A DNA stretch of 57,837 nucleotides from JAKFDI01 sp044508835 (GTDB taxonomy: Bacteria; Pseudomonadota; Gammaproteobacteria; Burkholderiales; Burkholderiaceae_C): NCBI GenBank assembly GCA_044508835.1, contig JBIQHD010000030.1:1-57837 (forward strand). Direction: 5' to 3'. The position numbers and the translations under genes are program-made. Positions 50,042-57,837 of this stretch are shown here, in pieces. Within the stretch, counting starts at the first letter, position 1. Each line of letters starts with the position of its first letter. The notes beneath the pieces were generated by a model, which was not told the DNA's origin, did no database searches, and saw nothing but the letters and a program-made list of their open reading frames with translations.

Positions 50042-50053
50042 GGCTGCGGCGCC

Positions 50054-52558
50054 ATGACCGCCCTCCTGCGCCACCTCTCCTGGCCCGAGCTGCGCCACCA
50101 CCCCTGGCGCCACCTCGCCGCCCTGCTCGCCGTGGTGCTGGGCGTCGCGCTCGCGTTCTCGGTGCAGCTCATCAACCAGTCCGCGCTGAGCGAGTTCAGC
50201 GCCGCCGTGCGCTCGGTGAACGGCGCGCCCGACTTCGAATTGCGCGGCCAGCGCGGCGGCTTCGACGAGGCGCTGTATGCGCGCGTCGCGGCGCATCCGC
50301 AGGTGGCGCTCGCCAGCCCCGTGGTCGAAGTGGAGACGCTCGCCGGCGGCGGGCACGTCCCGCTGCGCGTCGTCGGCCTCGATGCGCTCGTCGCCACGCC
50401 CCTGTCGCCCGGCCTCGTGCCGCGGCCCGGTGAAGGCGAGGACCGGCTCGCCGTCGTCGACCCGGACGCGCTGTTCCTCAACCCCGCCGCGCGCGAGCGG
50501 CTCGGGACGCCGCCGCGCCTCGCGCTGCAGACCCCGCACGGCCCCCGCGAGCTCGCCGTGCGCGGCAGCGTCGGCGCCGGCGGCCCGCCGCTCGCCGTCA
50601 TGGACATCGCCGGGGCGCAGGCGCACTTCGGCTTCCTCGGCCGGCTCAGCCGCATCGACGTGCGGCTCGCGCCCGGCGCCGACCGCGCGCAGGTGCTGCA
50701 TGCGCTCGCCCTGCCGCCCGGCGTGCGCGCCGTCTCGCCCGACGAGGCGGCGCAGCGCGTGTCCAACGTCTCGCGCGCCTACCGCGTGAACCTCACTGTG
50801 CTGGCGCTGGTCGCCCTCTTCACCGGCGCGTTCCTCGTGTTCTCCATCCTCTCGCTCTCGGTCGCCAAGCGGCAGACGCAGTTCGCGCTGCTGGGCGTGC
50901 TGGGCCTGTCGGCGAACGAGCGGCTGCGGCTGGTGCTCGCCGAATCGGCGCTGCTCGGCGCCGTGGGCAGCGTGACCGGCCTGGCGCTCGGCGCGGCGCT
51001 GGCGGCGCTTGCCCTGCGGCTGCTGGCGGGCGACCTGGGCGGCGGCTACTTCCCCGGCGTCGCGCCCGCATTGCAGTTCAGCGCGCCGGCCGCGGCGGCG
51101 TACGGGCTGCTGGGCGTGGCCGCGGCCTGCGTCGGCGGCTGGCTGCCGGCGCGCGATGCGCAGCGGCTCGCGCCGGCGCAGGCGCTCAAGGGACTGGGCA
51201 GCCGCATGGCATCGAAGCGGTACGGCTGGCTCGGCCCGGCCCTGATCGCCGCCGGCGCGGCGCTCGCCTTCGCGCCGCCCGTGGCCGGCATTCCGCTGGC
51301 GGCCTACGTGTCGGTGGCCTGCCTGCTGGTGGGCGGCATCGCCTGCGTGCCGGCGGGCGTGGCGGCGCTGCTCGCGCTGGTGCCGCCCTCGCGCCACGCG
51401 CTCACGCTGCTCGCCGTGGAGCGCGCGCGCCACGAGCGCCACACCGCCACCATCGCGGTGGCCGGCGTGGTGGCGAGCCTGAGCCTCGCGGTGGCGCTCA
51501 CGGTGATGGTGTCGAGCTTCCGCGAGTCGGTCACGCAGTGGCTCGACACCGTGCTGCCCGCCGACCTCTACGTGCGCGCCGACACCCGCGGCGCGCAGGG
51601 CGACGTGGTGAGCCTGCCGCCGGCGCTGGTCGACCGCGCCGCCCGGCTGCCCGGCGTCGAGCGCGCGCAGCCGCAGCGCGTGACCTCGGCGCTGCTCGAC
51701 CCCGGCCGCCCGGCCGTGGCGCTGATCGCCCGGCCGCTGCCCGAACCGGCACGCAGCCTGCCGCTGGTCGGGCCCCTGGTCGACGCGCCGCCCGGCGAGA
51801 CGGCGGCCTACGTGAGCGAAGCCATGGTGAGCCTGTACCGCGCCGCGCCCGGCACGCGCTTCGAGCTGCCGCTGCCCGACGGCCGGCGCGCCGCCGTGTT
51901 CGTGCGCGGCGTGTGGCGCGACTACGCCCGCCAGCACGGCGCCGTGCTGCTGGATGCGGCCGACTACCGGCGCCTGTCGGGCGACGAGCGCACGAACGAG
52001 CTCGCGCTGTGGCTCGCGCCGGGCGCGGACGCGGCCGGCGTGCAGGCGGCGCTGCGCGGCCTCGCCGCGCAGGCCCGCTTCGACGATGCCCTGCTCGACT
52101 TCGCCTCGCCGGGCGAGATCCGCGCGCAGTCGCTGCGCATCTTCGACCGCAGCTTCGCCGTCACCTACTGGCTGCAGGCGGTGGCCATCGCCATCGGCCT
52201 GTTCGGCATCGCGGCCAGCTTCTCGGCGCAGGTGCTGGCGCGGCGCAAGGAGTTCGGCCTGCTGTCGCACCTGGGCCTCACGCGCCGCGACGTGCTCGCC
52301 GTGGTGGCCGCCGAAGGCGCGGCGTGGACGGCCGCCGGCGCGCTGCTGGGCCTGGCGCTCGGCATCGCGGTGAGCGTGGTGCTGGTGAAGGTGGTGAACC
52401 CGCAGAGCTTCCACTGGACGATGGACCTGCTGCTGCCCGCCGGCCGCCTGGCCGCGCTGTGCGCCGCGGTGATGGCGGCGGGCACGCTCACCGCCTGGCT
52501 CTCGGCGCGCCGCGCGGCCGGGCGCGACATGGCGCTGGCGGTGAAGGAGGACTGGTGA
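50054..52558 (+). CDS. FtsX-type ABC permease, AttFG-like
   Basis: 834-residue inner-membrane protein. An N-terminal helix (HLAALLAVVLGVALAFSVQLI) is followed by a periplasmic domain to about residue 245, then three helices, a middle pair, a second periplasmic domain (about 485-700) and three final helices. This doubled MacB/FtsX architecture looks like a fusion of the two permeases AttF and AttG. GAPDFELRGQRGGFDEALY is characteristic. It probably works with the upstream ATPase on a lipid or lipoprotein-type substrate. The following gene starts on its stop codon. Confidence 0.9.
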   Translation: MTALLRHLSWPELRHHPWRHLAALLAVVLGVALAFSVQLINQSALSEFSAAVRSVNGAPDFELRGQRGGFDEALYARVAAHPQVALASPVVEVETLAGGGHVPLRVVGLDALVATPLSPGLVPRPGEGEDRLAVVDPDALFLNPAARERLGTPPRLALQTPHGPRELAVRGSVGAGGPPLAVMDIAGAQAHFGFLGRLSRIDVRLAPGADRAQVLHALALPPGVRAVSPDEAAQRVSNVSRAYRVNLTVLALVALFTGAFLVFSILSLSVAKRQTQFALLGVLGLSANERLRLVLAESALLGAVGSVTGLALGAALAALALRLLAGDLGGGYFPGVAPALQFSAPAAAAYGLLGVAAACVGGWLPARDAQRLAPAQALKGLGSRMASKRYGWLGPALIAAGAALAFAPPVAGIPLAAYVSVACLLVGGIACVPAGVAALLALVPPSRHALTLLAVERARHERHTATIAVAGVVASLSLAVALTVMVSSFRESVTQWLDTVLPADLYVRADTRGAQGDVVSLPPALVDRAARLPGVERAQPQRVTSALLDPGRPAVALIARPLPEPARSLPLVGPLVDAPPGETAAYVSEAMVSLYRAAPGTRFELPLPDGRRAAVFVRGVWRDYARQHGAVLLDAADYRRLSGDERTNELALWLAPGADAAGVQAALRGLAAQARFDDALLDFASPGEIRAQSLRIFDRSFAVTYWLQAVAIAIGLFGIAASFSAQVLARRKEFGLLSHLGLTRRDVLAVVAAEGAAWTAAGALLGLALGIAVSVVLVKVVNPQSFHWTMDLLLPAGRLAALCAAVMAAGTLTAWLSARRAAGRDMALAVKEDW

Positions 52559-53649
52559 TGCGCCGGCGCGCGCTGCTCGCCTCGCTGCTGGCGCTGGCCG
52601 AGGGCGCGCGCGCGCAAGCTCCTGGCGTGACGCGCCGGCCGCTCGTCTTCCCGCGCGACTTCGGCGCGCACCCCGACACGCGCACCGAGTGGTGGTACGC
52701 GACCGGCTGGCTGCAGGCCGGCGATGCCGCCGGCGACACGCCGACCCACGGCTTCCAGGTCACCTTCTTCCGTTCGCGCACCGGGGTGGATGCCGCGCGC
52801 GAGAGCGCCTTCGCCGCGCGGCAGCTGGTGTTCGCGCACGCCGCCGTCACCGACGTGGCGGCGAAGACGCTGCGCCACGACCAGCGCATCGCCCGCGCCG
52901 GCTTCGGCATCGCCGAGGCCTCGACGGCCGACACGGCGGTGGTGCTGCGCGACTGGCGGCTGCGGCGCGGCGGCCCGGCCGGCGCGAGCCGCTACGAGGC
53001 GCACGTGCGCAGCGAATCGGCCGCCTTCGCGCTCGACCTCGAACTCGCCGCCACGCAGCCGGTGCTGCTGCAGGGCGAGGCCGGCTTCTCGCGCAAGGGG
53101 CCGCACGCCGGGCAGGCCAGCCACTACTACAGCCAGCCCCAGCTCGCCGTGCGCGGCACGCTGCGCCTGGACGGCCGCGCGCTGCCCGTGCGCGGCCGCG
53201 CCTGGCTCGACCACGAATGGAGCGAGACCGTGCTCGACCCCGAGGCCGTGGGCTGGGACTGGATCGGCATGAACCTCGCGGACGGCAGCGCCCTCACCGC
53301 CTTCCGCATCCGCCGCGCCGACGGCGGCACGCTGTGGGCCGGCGGCAGCTTCCGCCGCGCGGGCGAGGCGCAGGCGCGCGCCTTCGCGAGCGACGAGCTG
53401 CGGTTCACGCCCGGGCGCCGCTGGACGAGCCCGGCCACGCACGCCACCTACCCGGTCGAATGGACGGTGGACATGCCGGCCGGCCGCTTCCGCGTGCGGG
53501 CGCTGGCCGATGCGCAGGAACTCGACAGCCGCGGCAGCACGGGCACGGTGTACTGGGAGGGCTTGAGCGAGCTGCTCGATGCGCAGGGGCGCAGCGTCGG
53601 GCGCGGCTACCTGGAGATGACGGGATACGCCGCGCGCATGCGGCTTTGA
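52558..53649 (+). CDS. secreted CrtC/AttH-like lipocalin-fold protein
   Basis: 363-residue precursor with a signal peptide (LLASLLALAEGARAQA). The CrtC/AttH domain is marked by RTEWWYATGWL near 39, HGFQVTFFRSR, GRAWLDHEWS near 216 and GWDWIGMNLADGSAL. AttH proteins accompany AttEFG ABC transporters in other bacteria; CrtC relatives hydrate carotenoids, but no carotenoid genes are nearby, so I favour AttH. The ATG overlaps the permease stop by one base (TGATG). Confidence 0.9.
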   Translation: MRRRALLASLLALAEGARAQAPGVTRRPLVFPRDFGAHPDTRTEWWYATGWLQAGDAAGDTPTHGFQVTFFRSRTGVDAARESAFAARQLVFAHAAVTDVAAKTLRHDQRIARAGFGIAEASTADTAVVLRDWRLRRGGPAGASRYEAHVRSESAAFALDLELAATQPVLLQGEAGFSRKGPHAGQASHYYSQPQLAVRGTLRLDGRALPVRGRAWLDHEWSETVLDPEAVGWDWIGMNLADGSALTAFRIRRADGGTLWAGGSFRRAGEAQARAFASDELRFTPGRRWTSPATHATYPVEWTVDMPAGRFRVRALADAQELDSRGSTGTVYWEGLSELLDAQGRSVGRGYLEMTGYAARMRL

Positions 53650-53656
53650 GGCCCGC

Positions 53657-54277
53657 CTACCGGCCCGCCCCCGCGAAGCGGGCCACGTAGTAGGCGATCG
53701 TGTCCAGGTCTTCCGGCGCGATCCCGTTCACCGCCTCGGGCATGGCGCGCGTGTAGCCGGGGCGCGTGCCGTCGCGGAAGCCGCGCAGGGTCATGCGCAG
53801 GTAGTCCTCGTGCTGCCCCGCGATGCGCGGCACCTGCTGCCCGCCGCTCAGGTCGGCGCCGTGGCAGATCACGCACTTGTGCTGCTGCGCCAGCGCCCGG
53901 CCCCGTTCCATGCGTGCCGCATCGGGCGGCGCCGCGGGCGGCGGGGGCGGCAGCGCCGGCAGCGTGGCGATGAAGTCGGAGAAGCCGCGCAGGTCGGCGT
54001 CCGTCATCGGCTTGGCGACGGCGCTCATCGCCTCGTTGCGGCGCCGGCCCTCGCGGAACAGGAAGAGCTGCGTGATGGCATAGAACGAATGCTGGCCGGC
54101 GAGCGCCGGCGTGCCCGGCGCCTCGCCGCGCCCGTCGGCGCCGTGGCAGGTGGCGCACAGCGCGGCGAAGCGCTGCGCGTAGCCGCCGCCGGCCTTCGGC
54201 TGCGCACCGGCCGGCGGCGCCGGCATCAGCGATGCCAGCACCACCGCGCAGGCCGCGCCGGCCCGCAACCGCGTCAC
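53657..54277 (-). CDS. exported diheme cytochrome c (tandem c553-like domains)
   Basis: 206-residue precursor with a signal peptide ending PPAGAQ. Two haem sites: CATCH near 42 and CVICH near 138, each followed by a c553-type pattern (GTPALAGQHSFY and VPRIAGQHEDYL) and a late Met (EAMSAVAKPM and TRAMPEAVNG). The start is GTG at 54277, overlapping the upstream dehydrogenase stop by 4 bp. It is the natural electron acceptor candidate for that dehydrogenase. Confidence 0.9.
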   Translation of the reverse strand: MTRLRAGAACAVVLASLMPAPPAGAQPKAGGGYAQRFAALCATCHGADGRGEAPGTPALAGQHSFYAITQLFLFREGRRRNEAMSAVAKPMTDADLRGFSDFIATLPALPPPPPAAPPDAARMERGRALAQQHKCVICHGADLSGGQQVPRIAGQHEDYLRMTLRGFRDGTRPGYTRAMPEAVNGIAPEDLDTIAYYVARFAGAGR

Positions 54278-55473
54278 CGGCCCTTGCCGGCGTAGCTGAT
54301 GCGGTAGATCGCGCCGGCGTGGTCGTCGCTCACCAGCATCGAGCCGTCGTTCAGCACGAGGAAGTCGACCGGGCGGCCGAGGTACTCGTTGTTCTCGACG
54401 AAGCCCGTCATGAAGGGCTCGACCCGGGCGCCGCCCTTGCCGTCGGGCCAGGCGACGGAGACGTCGGCGTACTTCAGCGTGCGGTTCCACGGGCCGTGGC
54501 GGGCGATGAACATCGCGCCGCGGTACTTGGCCGGGAACATCTTGCCGCGGTAGAACGTCAGGCCCAGCGAGCCGGCGTGCGGGCCGAGCAGCGCGGCGGG
54601 CTTGACGTAGTCCTTGCACGACTTGCCCCAGCCGAACTCCGCGTCGGGGATGTTGCCCTGGTGGCAGTACGGGTAGCCGAAGTGCTGGTTCGGCTGGCTG
54701 ACGCGGTTGAGTTCGTCGTTGGGCAGCTCCTCGCTGAACCAGTCGCGGCCGTTGTCGGTGAACCAGAGCTGGCCCGTCTTCGGGTCGAAGTCGAAGCCCA
54801 CCGTGTTGCGCACGCCCGCGGCCACCGTCTCGACGTTGGAGCCGTCCAGGTCCATGCGGTAGATCTTTCCGTACTCGCCCGGGTCGCAGATGTTGCAGGG
54901 CGCGCCGATCGGGAAGTAGAGCTTGTCCTGGTGGACGCGCAGGTACTTCCAGCTGTGGTCGGTGCCGCCGGGCAGCTTGTCGTACAGCACGGTCGGCGTG
55001 CCGGGGTCGTCGAGCTTCGACTCGATGTCGTCGAAGCGCATGATCTGCTTGTTCGTGGCGAGGTACAGGTGGCCCTTGTGGAACTCGATGCCCGTGGCCT
55101 GCTCCGTCTTGTCGACGATGACCTTGGGCTCGCGCGGCGGCTTCTCGGGAATGGCGTAGACCTTGTTGCCCACGAACAGGGTGCTCACGAAGACGTTGCC
55201 CTGCACGCCCTGGCGCAGCGCGCGCGCGTCGAGCACGCCCGAGGCCCAGGTCTCGACCTTGAAGCCCGGCGGCAGCTTGAACTTGGCCACGGGCAGCTGG
55301 TCGGCCGCCGTGGGGATGGGGAAGGCGGCGACGGGCGCCATGCGCAGGGCCGTCTCCGTCTTGGGCCGCCCCTTGGCCCAGCCGGGCTCGTCGGTGGGGG
55401 CTTGCTGGGCCGGTGCGGCTGCCGTGAGGCACAGCAGCGCCGCGAACACGAAGACCGGGCGAACGTGAAGCAT
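54274..55473 (-). CDS. sorbosone-dehydrogenase-like PQQ sugar dehydrogenase
   Basis: 399-residue precursor with a Sec signal (AALLCLTAAAPAQQ) and a six-bladed propeller of the soluble glucose/L-sorbosone dehydrogenase family: GIEFHKGHLYLATN, GTDHSWKYLRVHQDKLYFPIG, NTVGFDFDPKTGQLWFTDNG and GLTFYRGKMFPAKYRG. Periplasmic aldose or aldehyde oxidation with PQQ is family knowledge; PQQ synthesis genes are not in the window. It precedes and overlaps the diheme cytochrome gene by 4 bp. Confidence 0.9.
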   Translation of the reverse strand: MLHVRPVFVFAALLCLTAAAPAQQAPTDEPGWAKGRPKTETALRMAPVAAFPIPTAADQLPVAKFKLPPGFKVETWASGVLDARALRQGVQGNVFVSTLFVGNKVYAIPEKPPREPKVIVDKTEQATGIEFHKGHLYLATNKQIMRFDDIESKLDDPGTPTVLYDKLPGGTDHSWKYLRVHQDKLYFPIGAPCNICDPGEYGKIYRMDLDGSNVETVAAGVRNTVGFDFDPKTGQLWFTDNGRDWFSEELPNDELNRVSQPNQHFGYPYCHQGNIPDAEFGWGKSCKDYVKPAALLGPHAGSLGLTFYRGKMFPAKYRGAMFIARHGPWNRTLKYADVSVAWPDGKGGARVEPFMTGFVENNEYLGRPVDFLVLNDGSMLVSDDHAGAIYRISYAGKGR

Positions 55474-55644
55474 GGTCGACCCCTTTCTGGTTGCGTGCGT
55501 GGCATTGGCGCCGCCGGAAATTCTGGGGTCGGCGCCGGCGGCGATCAACGACCGTTCGTCCATGTCGGGCCGACGGCGGGCGCTTCGCATCGCCCGGCAC
55601 GCTGAGGGAAGATCGCACGCACCCCCGCCCCACGACGAACGCCC

Positions 55645-56283
55645 ATGCAGCTCATCGGAATGCTCGATTCGCCCTACGTCCGCCGCGTCGCCGTCTCGCT
55701 GCAGCTGCTTGGGCTGCCGTTCCGGCACCGCTCGCTGTCGGTCTTCAGCACCTTCGACGAATTCCGCCGCGTGAGCCCGGTCGTCAAGGCGCCCTCGCTG
55801 GTGTGCGACGACGGCACGGTGCTGCTCGACTCGACGCTCATCCTGCAGTACGCCGAGGCCCTCGCGCGCCCGCGCCGCCTCACGCCCGCCGAGCCGCACG
55901 CGCTGCGGCACGACCTGGCCGTCACGGGCCTCGCGCTCGCCGCCTGCGAGAAGAGCGTGCAGATCGTCTACGAGCACCGCGTGCGCCCGCCCGAGAAGCT
56001 GCACCAGCCCTGGGTCGACCGGGTGACGGACCAGATGCTCACCGCGCTCGAGCTGCTCGAGGCCGACGTCGCGCGCCGCCCGCTGCCGGCGGCGAGCGCG
56101 GCGCTCACCCAGGCGGCGGTGACCACGGGCGTCGTCTGGCACTTCATCCATGCGATGCTGCCGCAGGCCCTGCCGGCCGGCCGCTTCCCCGCGCTGCGGG
56201 CCTTCTCCGCGCAGGCGGAAGCCCTTCCGGCGTTCATGGCCGCCCCTCATGGCGAGAGCACCTGCCGCGCCGGCGAGCGCTGA
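55645..56283 (+). CDS. glutathione S-transferase family protein
   Basis: 212 residues. N-terminal thioredoxin-like domain (MQLIGMLDSPYVRRVAVSLQ; then SPVVKAPSLVCDDGTVLLDS, with the cis-Pro glutathione-binding strand) and an all-helical C-terminal domain. Ser9 in DSPYVRR is the likely activating residue. The substrate is unknown. It lies 14 bp before the LysE-type gene. Confidence 0.9.
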   Translation: MQLIGMLDSPYVRRVAVSLQLLGLPFRHRSLSVFSTFDEFRRVSPVVKAPSLVCDDGTVLLDSTLILQYAEALARPRRLTPAEPHALRHDLAVTGLALAACEKSVQIVYEHRVRPPEKLHQPWVDRVTDQMLTALELLEADVARRPLPAASAALTQAAVTTGVVWHFIHAMLPQALPAGRFPALRAFSAQAEALPAFMAAPHGESTCRAGER

Positions 56284-56297
56284 ACGGGACGGACCGC

Positions 56298-56939
56298 ATG
56301 CACACCACCACCCTGCTCGCCTTCTCCCTCGTCGCGCTCGTCGCCATCGCCACCCCCGGCCCGACGGTGCTGCTGGCGCTGGCCAACGGCTCGCGCTTCG
56401 GCCTGCGGCGCTCGGTCCCCGGCATGGTCGGCGCGGTCGTGTCCGACTTCGTGCTCGTCGGCGCCGTCGCCCTCGGCCTCGGCGCCGTGCTGGCCGCCTC
56501 GGAGTTCTGGTTCTCGGTCGTGAAGTGGGTCGGCGCCCTGTACCTCGCCTGGCTGGGCCTGCGGCTGCTGCGCTCGCAGGGCGGCCTCGACCTGCCCGGC
56601 GCGGGCGCCAGCGCCTCCCCCGGCCGCGACGGCACGCCGCGCGCCGTGTTCGCCAAGTCCTTCCTCGTCGCCGTCACCAACCCCAAGGGCTACCTGTTCT
56701 GCTCCGCGCTGCTGCCGCAGTTCATCGACCCGGGCGCGCCGCAGTGGCCGCAGTACGCGGCGATCGGCCTGGTGTTCGCCGGCCTCGACTTCGCGGTGAT
56801 GGCCGGCTATGCCGCCGTCGGCGCGCGCGCCATCCGCCTGCTCAGGCGCCGCGCCGTGCTGTGGCTCGACCGCTGCTGCGGCGCGGCCCTGCTCGTGCTG
56901 TCGGGCTCGCTGCTGCTGTACCGGCGCGGCACCGCGTGA
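56298..56939 (+). CDS. LysE/RhtB-family exporter
   Basis: 213-residue inner-membrane protein with about six hydrophobic segments. IATPGPTVLLALANGSRFG near residue 20 is the LysE-family signature, and VTNPKGYLFCSALLPQF is the second conserved block. Members export amino acids or homoserine lactones; the substrate here is unassigned. The ATG at 56298 sits before helix 1. Confidence 0.92.
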   Translation: MHTTTLLAFSLVALVAIATPGPTVLLALANGSRFGLRRSVPGMVGAVVSDFVLVGAVALGLGAVLAASEFWFSVVKWVGALYLAWLGLRLLRSQGGLDLPGAGASASPGRDGTPRAVFAKSFLVAVTNPKGYLFCSALLPQFIDPGAPQWPQYAAIGLVFAGLDFAVMAGYAAVGARAIRLLRRRAVLWLDRCCGAALLVLSGSLLLYRRGTA

Positions 56940-56970
56940 CGACACACACCCCCATCACAGGAGAAGACCC

Positions 56971-57720
56971 ATGACGACACTGCAAGGCAAGGTGGCCTGG
57001 ATCACCGGCGCGGGCTCCGGCATCGGCCTGGCCGGCGCGCGGGCGCTGGCGCAGGCGGGCGCGACGGTGGTGCTGTCCGGCCGCCGCGAAGCGGCGCTGG
57101 CCGAGGCCGCCCGTCGGATCGCCGAGGCCGGCGGCCGGGCCGAGGTGGAGGTGCTCGACGTCTCCGACGCCGCCGCAGTGGCACAGGTGGCGGAGCGCGT
57201 GCTCGACCGCCACGGGCGCATCGACATCCTCGTCAACAGCGCCGGCATCAACTCCACCACGCGCTTCTGGAAGGACCAGACCCCCGAAGGCTGGCGCGAG
57301 GTCGTGGGCATCAACCTCGACGGCACCTTCCACGCCGTGCACGCCGTGCTGCCCGCCATGCGCGCGCAGCACGACGGGCTGATCATCAACATCTCGTCAT
57401 GGGCCGGCGTGCACCATCCGCGCTTCACCGGCGCCGCCTACAACGGCACCAAGCACGCCGTCACCGCCCTGACCGAGACGATCAACATGGAGGAGTGCAC
57501 CCACGGCATCCGCGCCTGCGCCCTCTGCCCGGCCGAGGTGGCCACCCCCATCCTCGACCGCCGGCCCGTGCCGCCGAGCGCGGAGGACCGGGCAAGGATG
57601 CTGCAGCCGGAAGACCTGGGCGCCACGATCCGCTTCGTGGCGGAGATGCCGGCGCATGCGTGCATCAACCAGCTGATCATCAGCCCGACCTGGAATCGGA
57701 CGTATGCGGAGGGGTTGTAG
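56971..57720 (+). CDS. short-chain dehydrogenase/reductase
   Basis: 249-residue classical SDR. Cofactor motif TGAGSGIG near 12-19, NSAGI near 85, catalytic Ser in INISSWAG and Tyr-x3-Lys in YNGTKHA near 155. Arg in the loop after beta-2 (SGRREAAL) suggests NADP(H) preference. CAGGAGAAG precedes the ATG. The alcohol or ketone substrate is unknown. Confidence 0.94.
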   Translation: MTTLQGKVAWITGAGSGIGLAGARALAQAGATVVLSGRREAALAEAARRIAEAGGRAEVEVLDVSDAAAVAQVAERVLDRHGRIDILVNSAGINSTTRFWKDQTPEGWREVVGINLDGTFHAVHAVLPAMRAQHDGLIINISSWAGVHHPRFTGAAYNGTKHAVTALTETINMEECTHGIRACALCPAEVATPILDRRPVPPSAEDRARMLQPEDLGATIRFVAEMPAHACINQLIISPTWNRTYAEGL

Positions 57721-57774
57721 GGCGAAGGGGGTGAAGGGGCACCGCTTTGACGGCTTGGACAATCGAGCGGTTGG

Positions 57775-57837
57775 ACCGGTTACGGCCGAGGCTGTGTGAA
57801 AACCCCCTGCTGATACGGTCGCGATGCTCCTAGAGTT
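57775..57837. mobile_element. possible insertion-sequence terminus at window end
   Basis: The sequence GGCTGTGTGAAAACCCCC at about 57790 resembles terminal inverted repeats of IS5/IS1182-like elements, and the following bases are more AT-rich than the local genes. The element body, if any, lies beyond the window, so the other end and a transposase cannot be seen. Confidence 0.3.

Noticed and set aside
49205..52414. 1069-codon minus-strand open frame under the ABC module
   Set aside because: Shadow of the ATPase and permease genes; His/Arg/Gly-rich with no recognisable motif.
52558..53649. Carotenoid 1,2-hydratase (CrtC) assignment
   Set aside because: The fold matches, but there are no carotenoid genes nearby and the ABC context points to the AttH branch.

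Overview
The window reads as one contiguous piece of chromosome from a very GC-rich betaproteobacterium, most likely a Burkholderiales member near Comamonadaceae/Sphaerotilaceae. This rests on the gene repertoire (class I fumarase, FolE2, MutL with endonuclease-type motifs, soxCDYZAXB order), the dense coding, and dispersed repeat families that I associate with this order. No taxonomic search was possible. Genes fill almost everything: the largest gap is about 230 bp (49824-50053, full of repeats), and there is no gene-free stretch over 300 bp. I saw no rRNA, tRNA or CRISPR array.

Layout. 1-6 kb holds the 3' part of ilvD, a small Trp-rich membrane protein, a monoheme cytochrome c, acs, and a class I fumarase. 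6-10 kb is a minus-strand isoprenoid operon, xseB-ispA-dxs, followed by folE2. 10-15.5 kb holds a lone Rieske oxygenase, an EamA transporter, a sulfurtransferase, a UspA protein, a ZIP transporter and a Tat-exported dienelactone hydrolase. 15.5-20 kb is a polyphosphate/phosphohistidine group (ppx, sixA, ppk). 19.8-23.5 kb holds an LpxH-like phosphoesterase coupled to a GT4 glycosyltransferase that seems to lack part of its C-terminal domain, then xerD and an AEC transporter.

23.5-35.4 kb is a sulfur-oxidation island. A minus-strand operon runs soxC-soxD-soxY-soxZ-soxA-soxX-(GlcG/HbpS-like haem-binding protein)-soxB-(exported DsrE-like protein). Around it lie an ArsR-type regulator, a TlpA-like thioredoxin, a SoxH-like metallo-hydrolase and two YeeE/YedE (SoxT-type) sulfur transporters. 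Together these genes encode the complete periplasmic Sox multienzyme cycle: SoxAX loads thiosulfate onto SoxYZ, SoxB hydrolyses off sulfate, and SoxCD oxidises the remaining sulfane sulfur. Import, redox maintenance and regulation genes are next to it. The extra exported haem-binding and DsrE-like proteins, and a gapped motif shared upstream of soxC and the SoxH-like gene, are the least explained parts.

35.4-45.3 kb is mostly housekeeping: queG, tsaE, amiC, arsC, an HSL-type esterase, a DedA protein, DUF1810, mutL, a lipoprotein hydrolase and an RsuA-family pseudouridine synthase. 45.4-46.8 kb is a PA2778/PA2779-type pair. 47-49.2 kb is a Bcr/CflA transporter and miaA. 49.2-53.6 kb is an AttEFGH-like module: ABC ATPase, large permease and CrtC/AttH-like secreted protein, with a nested palindromic repeat cluster between ATPase and permease. 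53.7-57.7 kb is a diheme cytochrome with a sorbosone-dehydrogenase-like protein, a GST, a LysE exporter and an SDR. The last ~60 bases may be the end of an insertion sequence.
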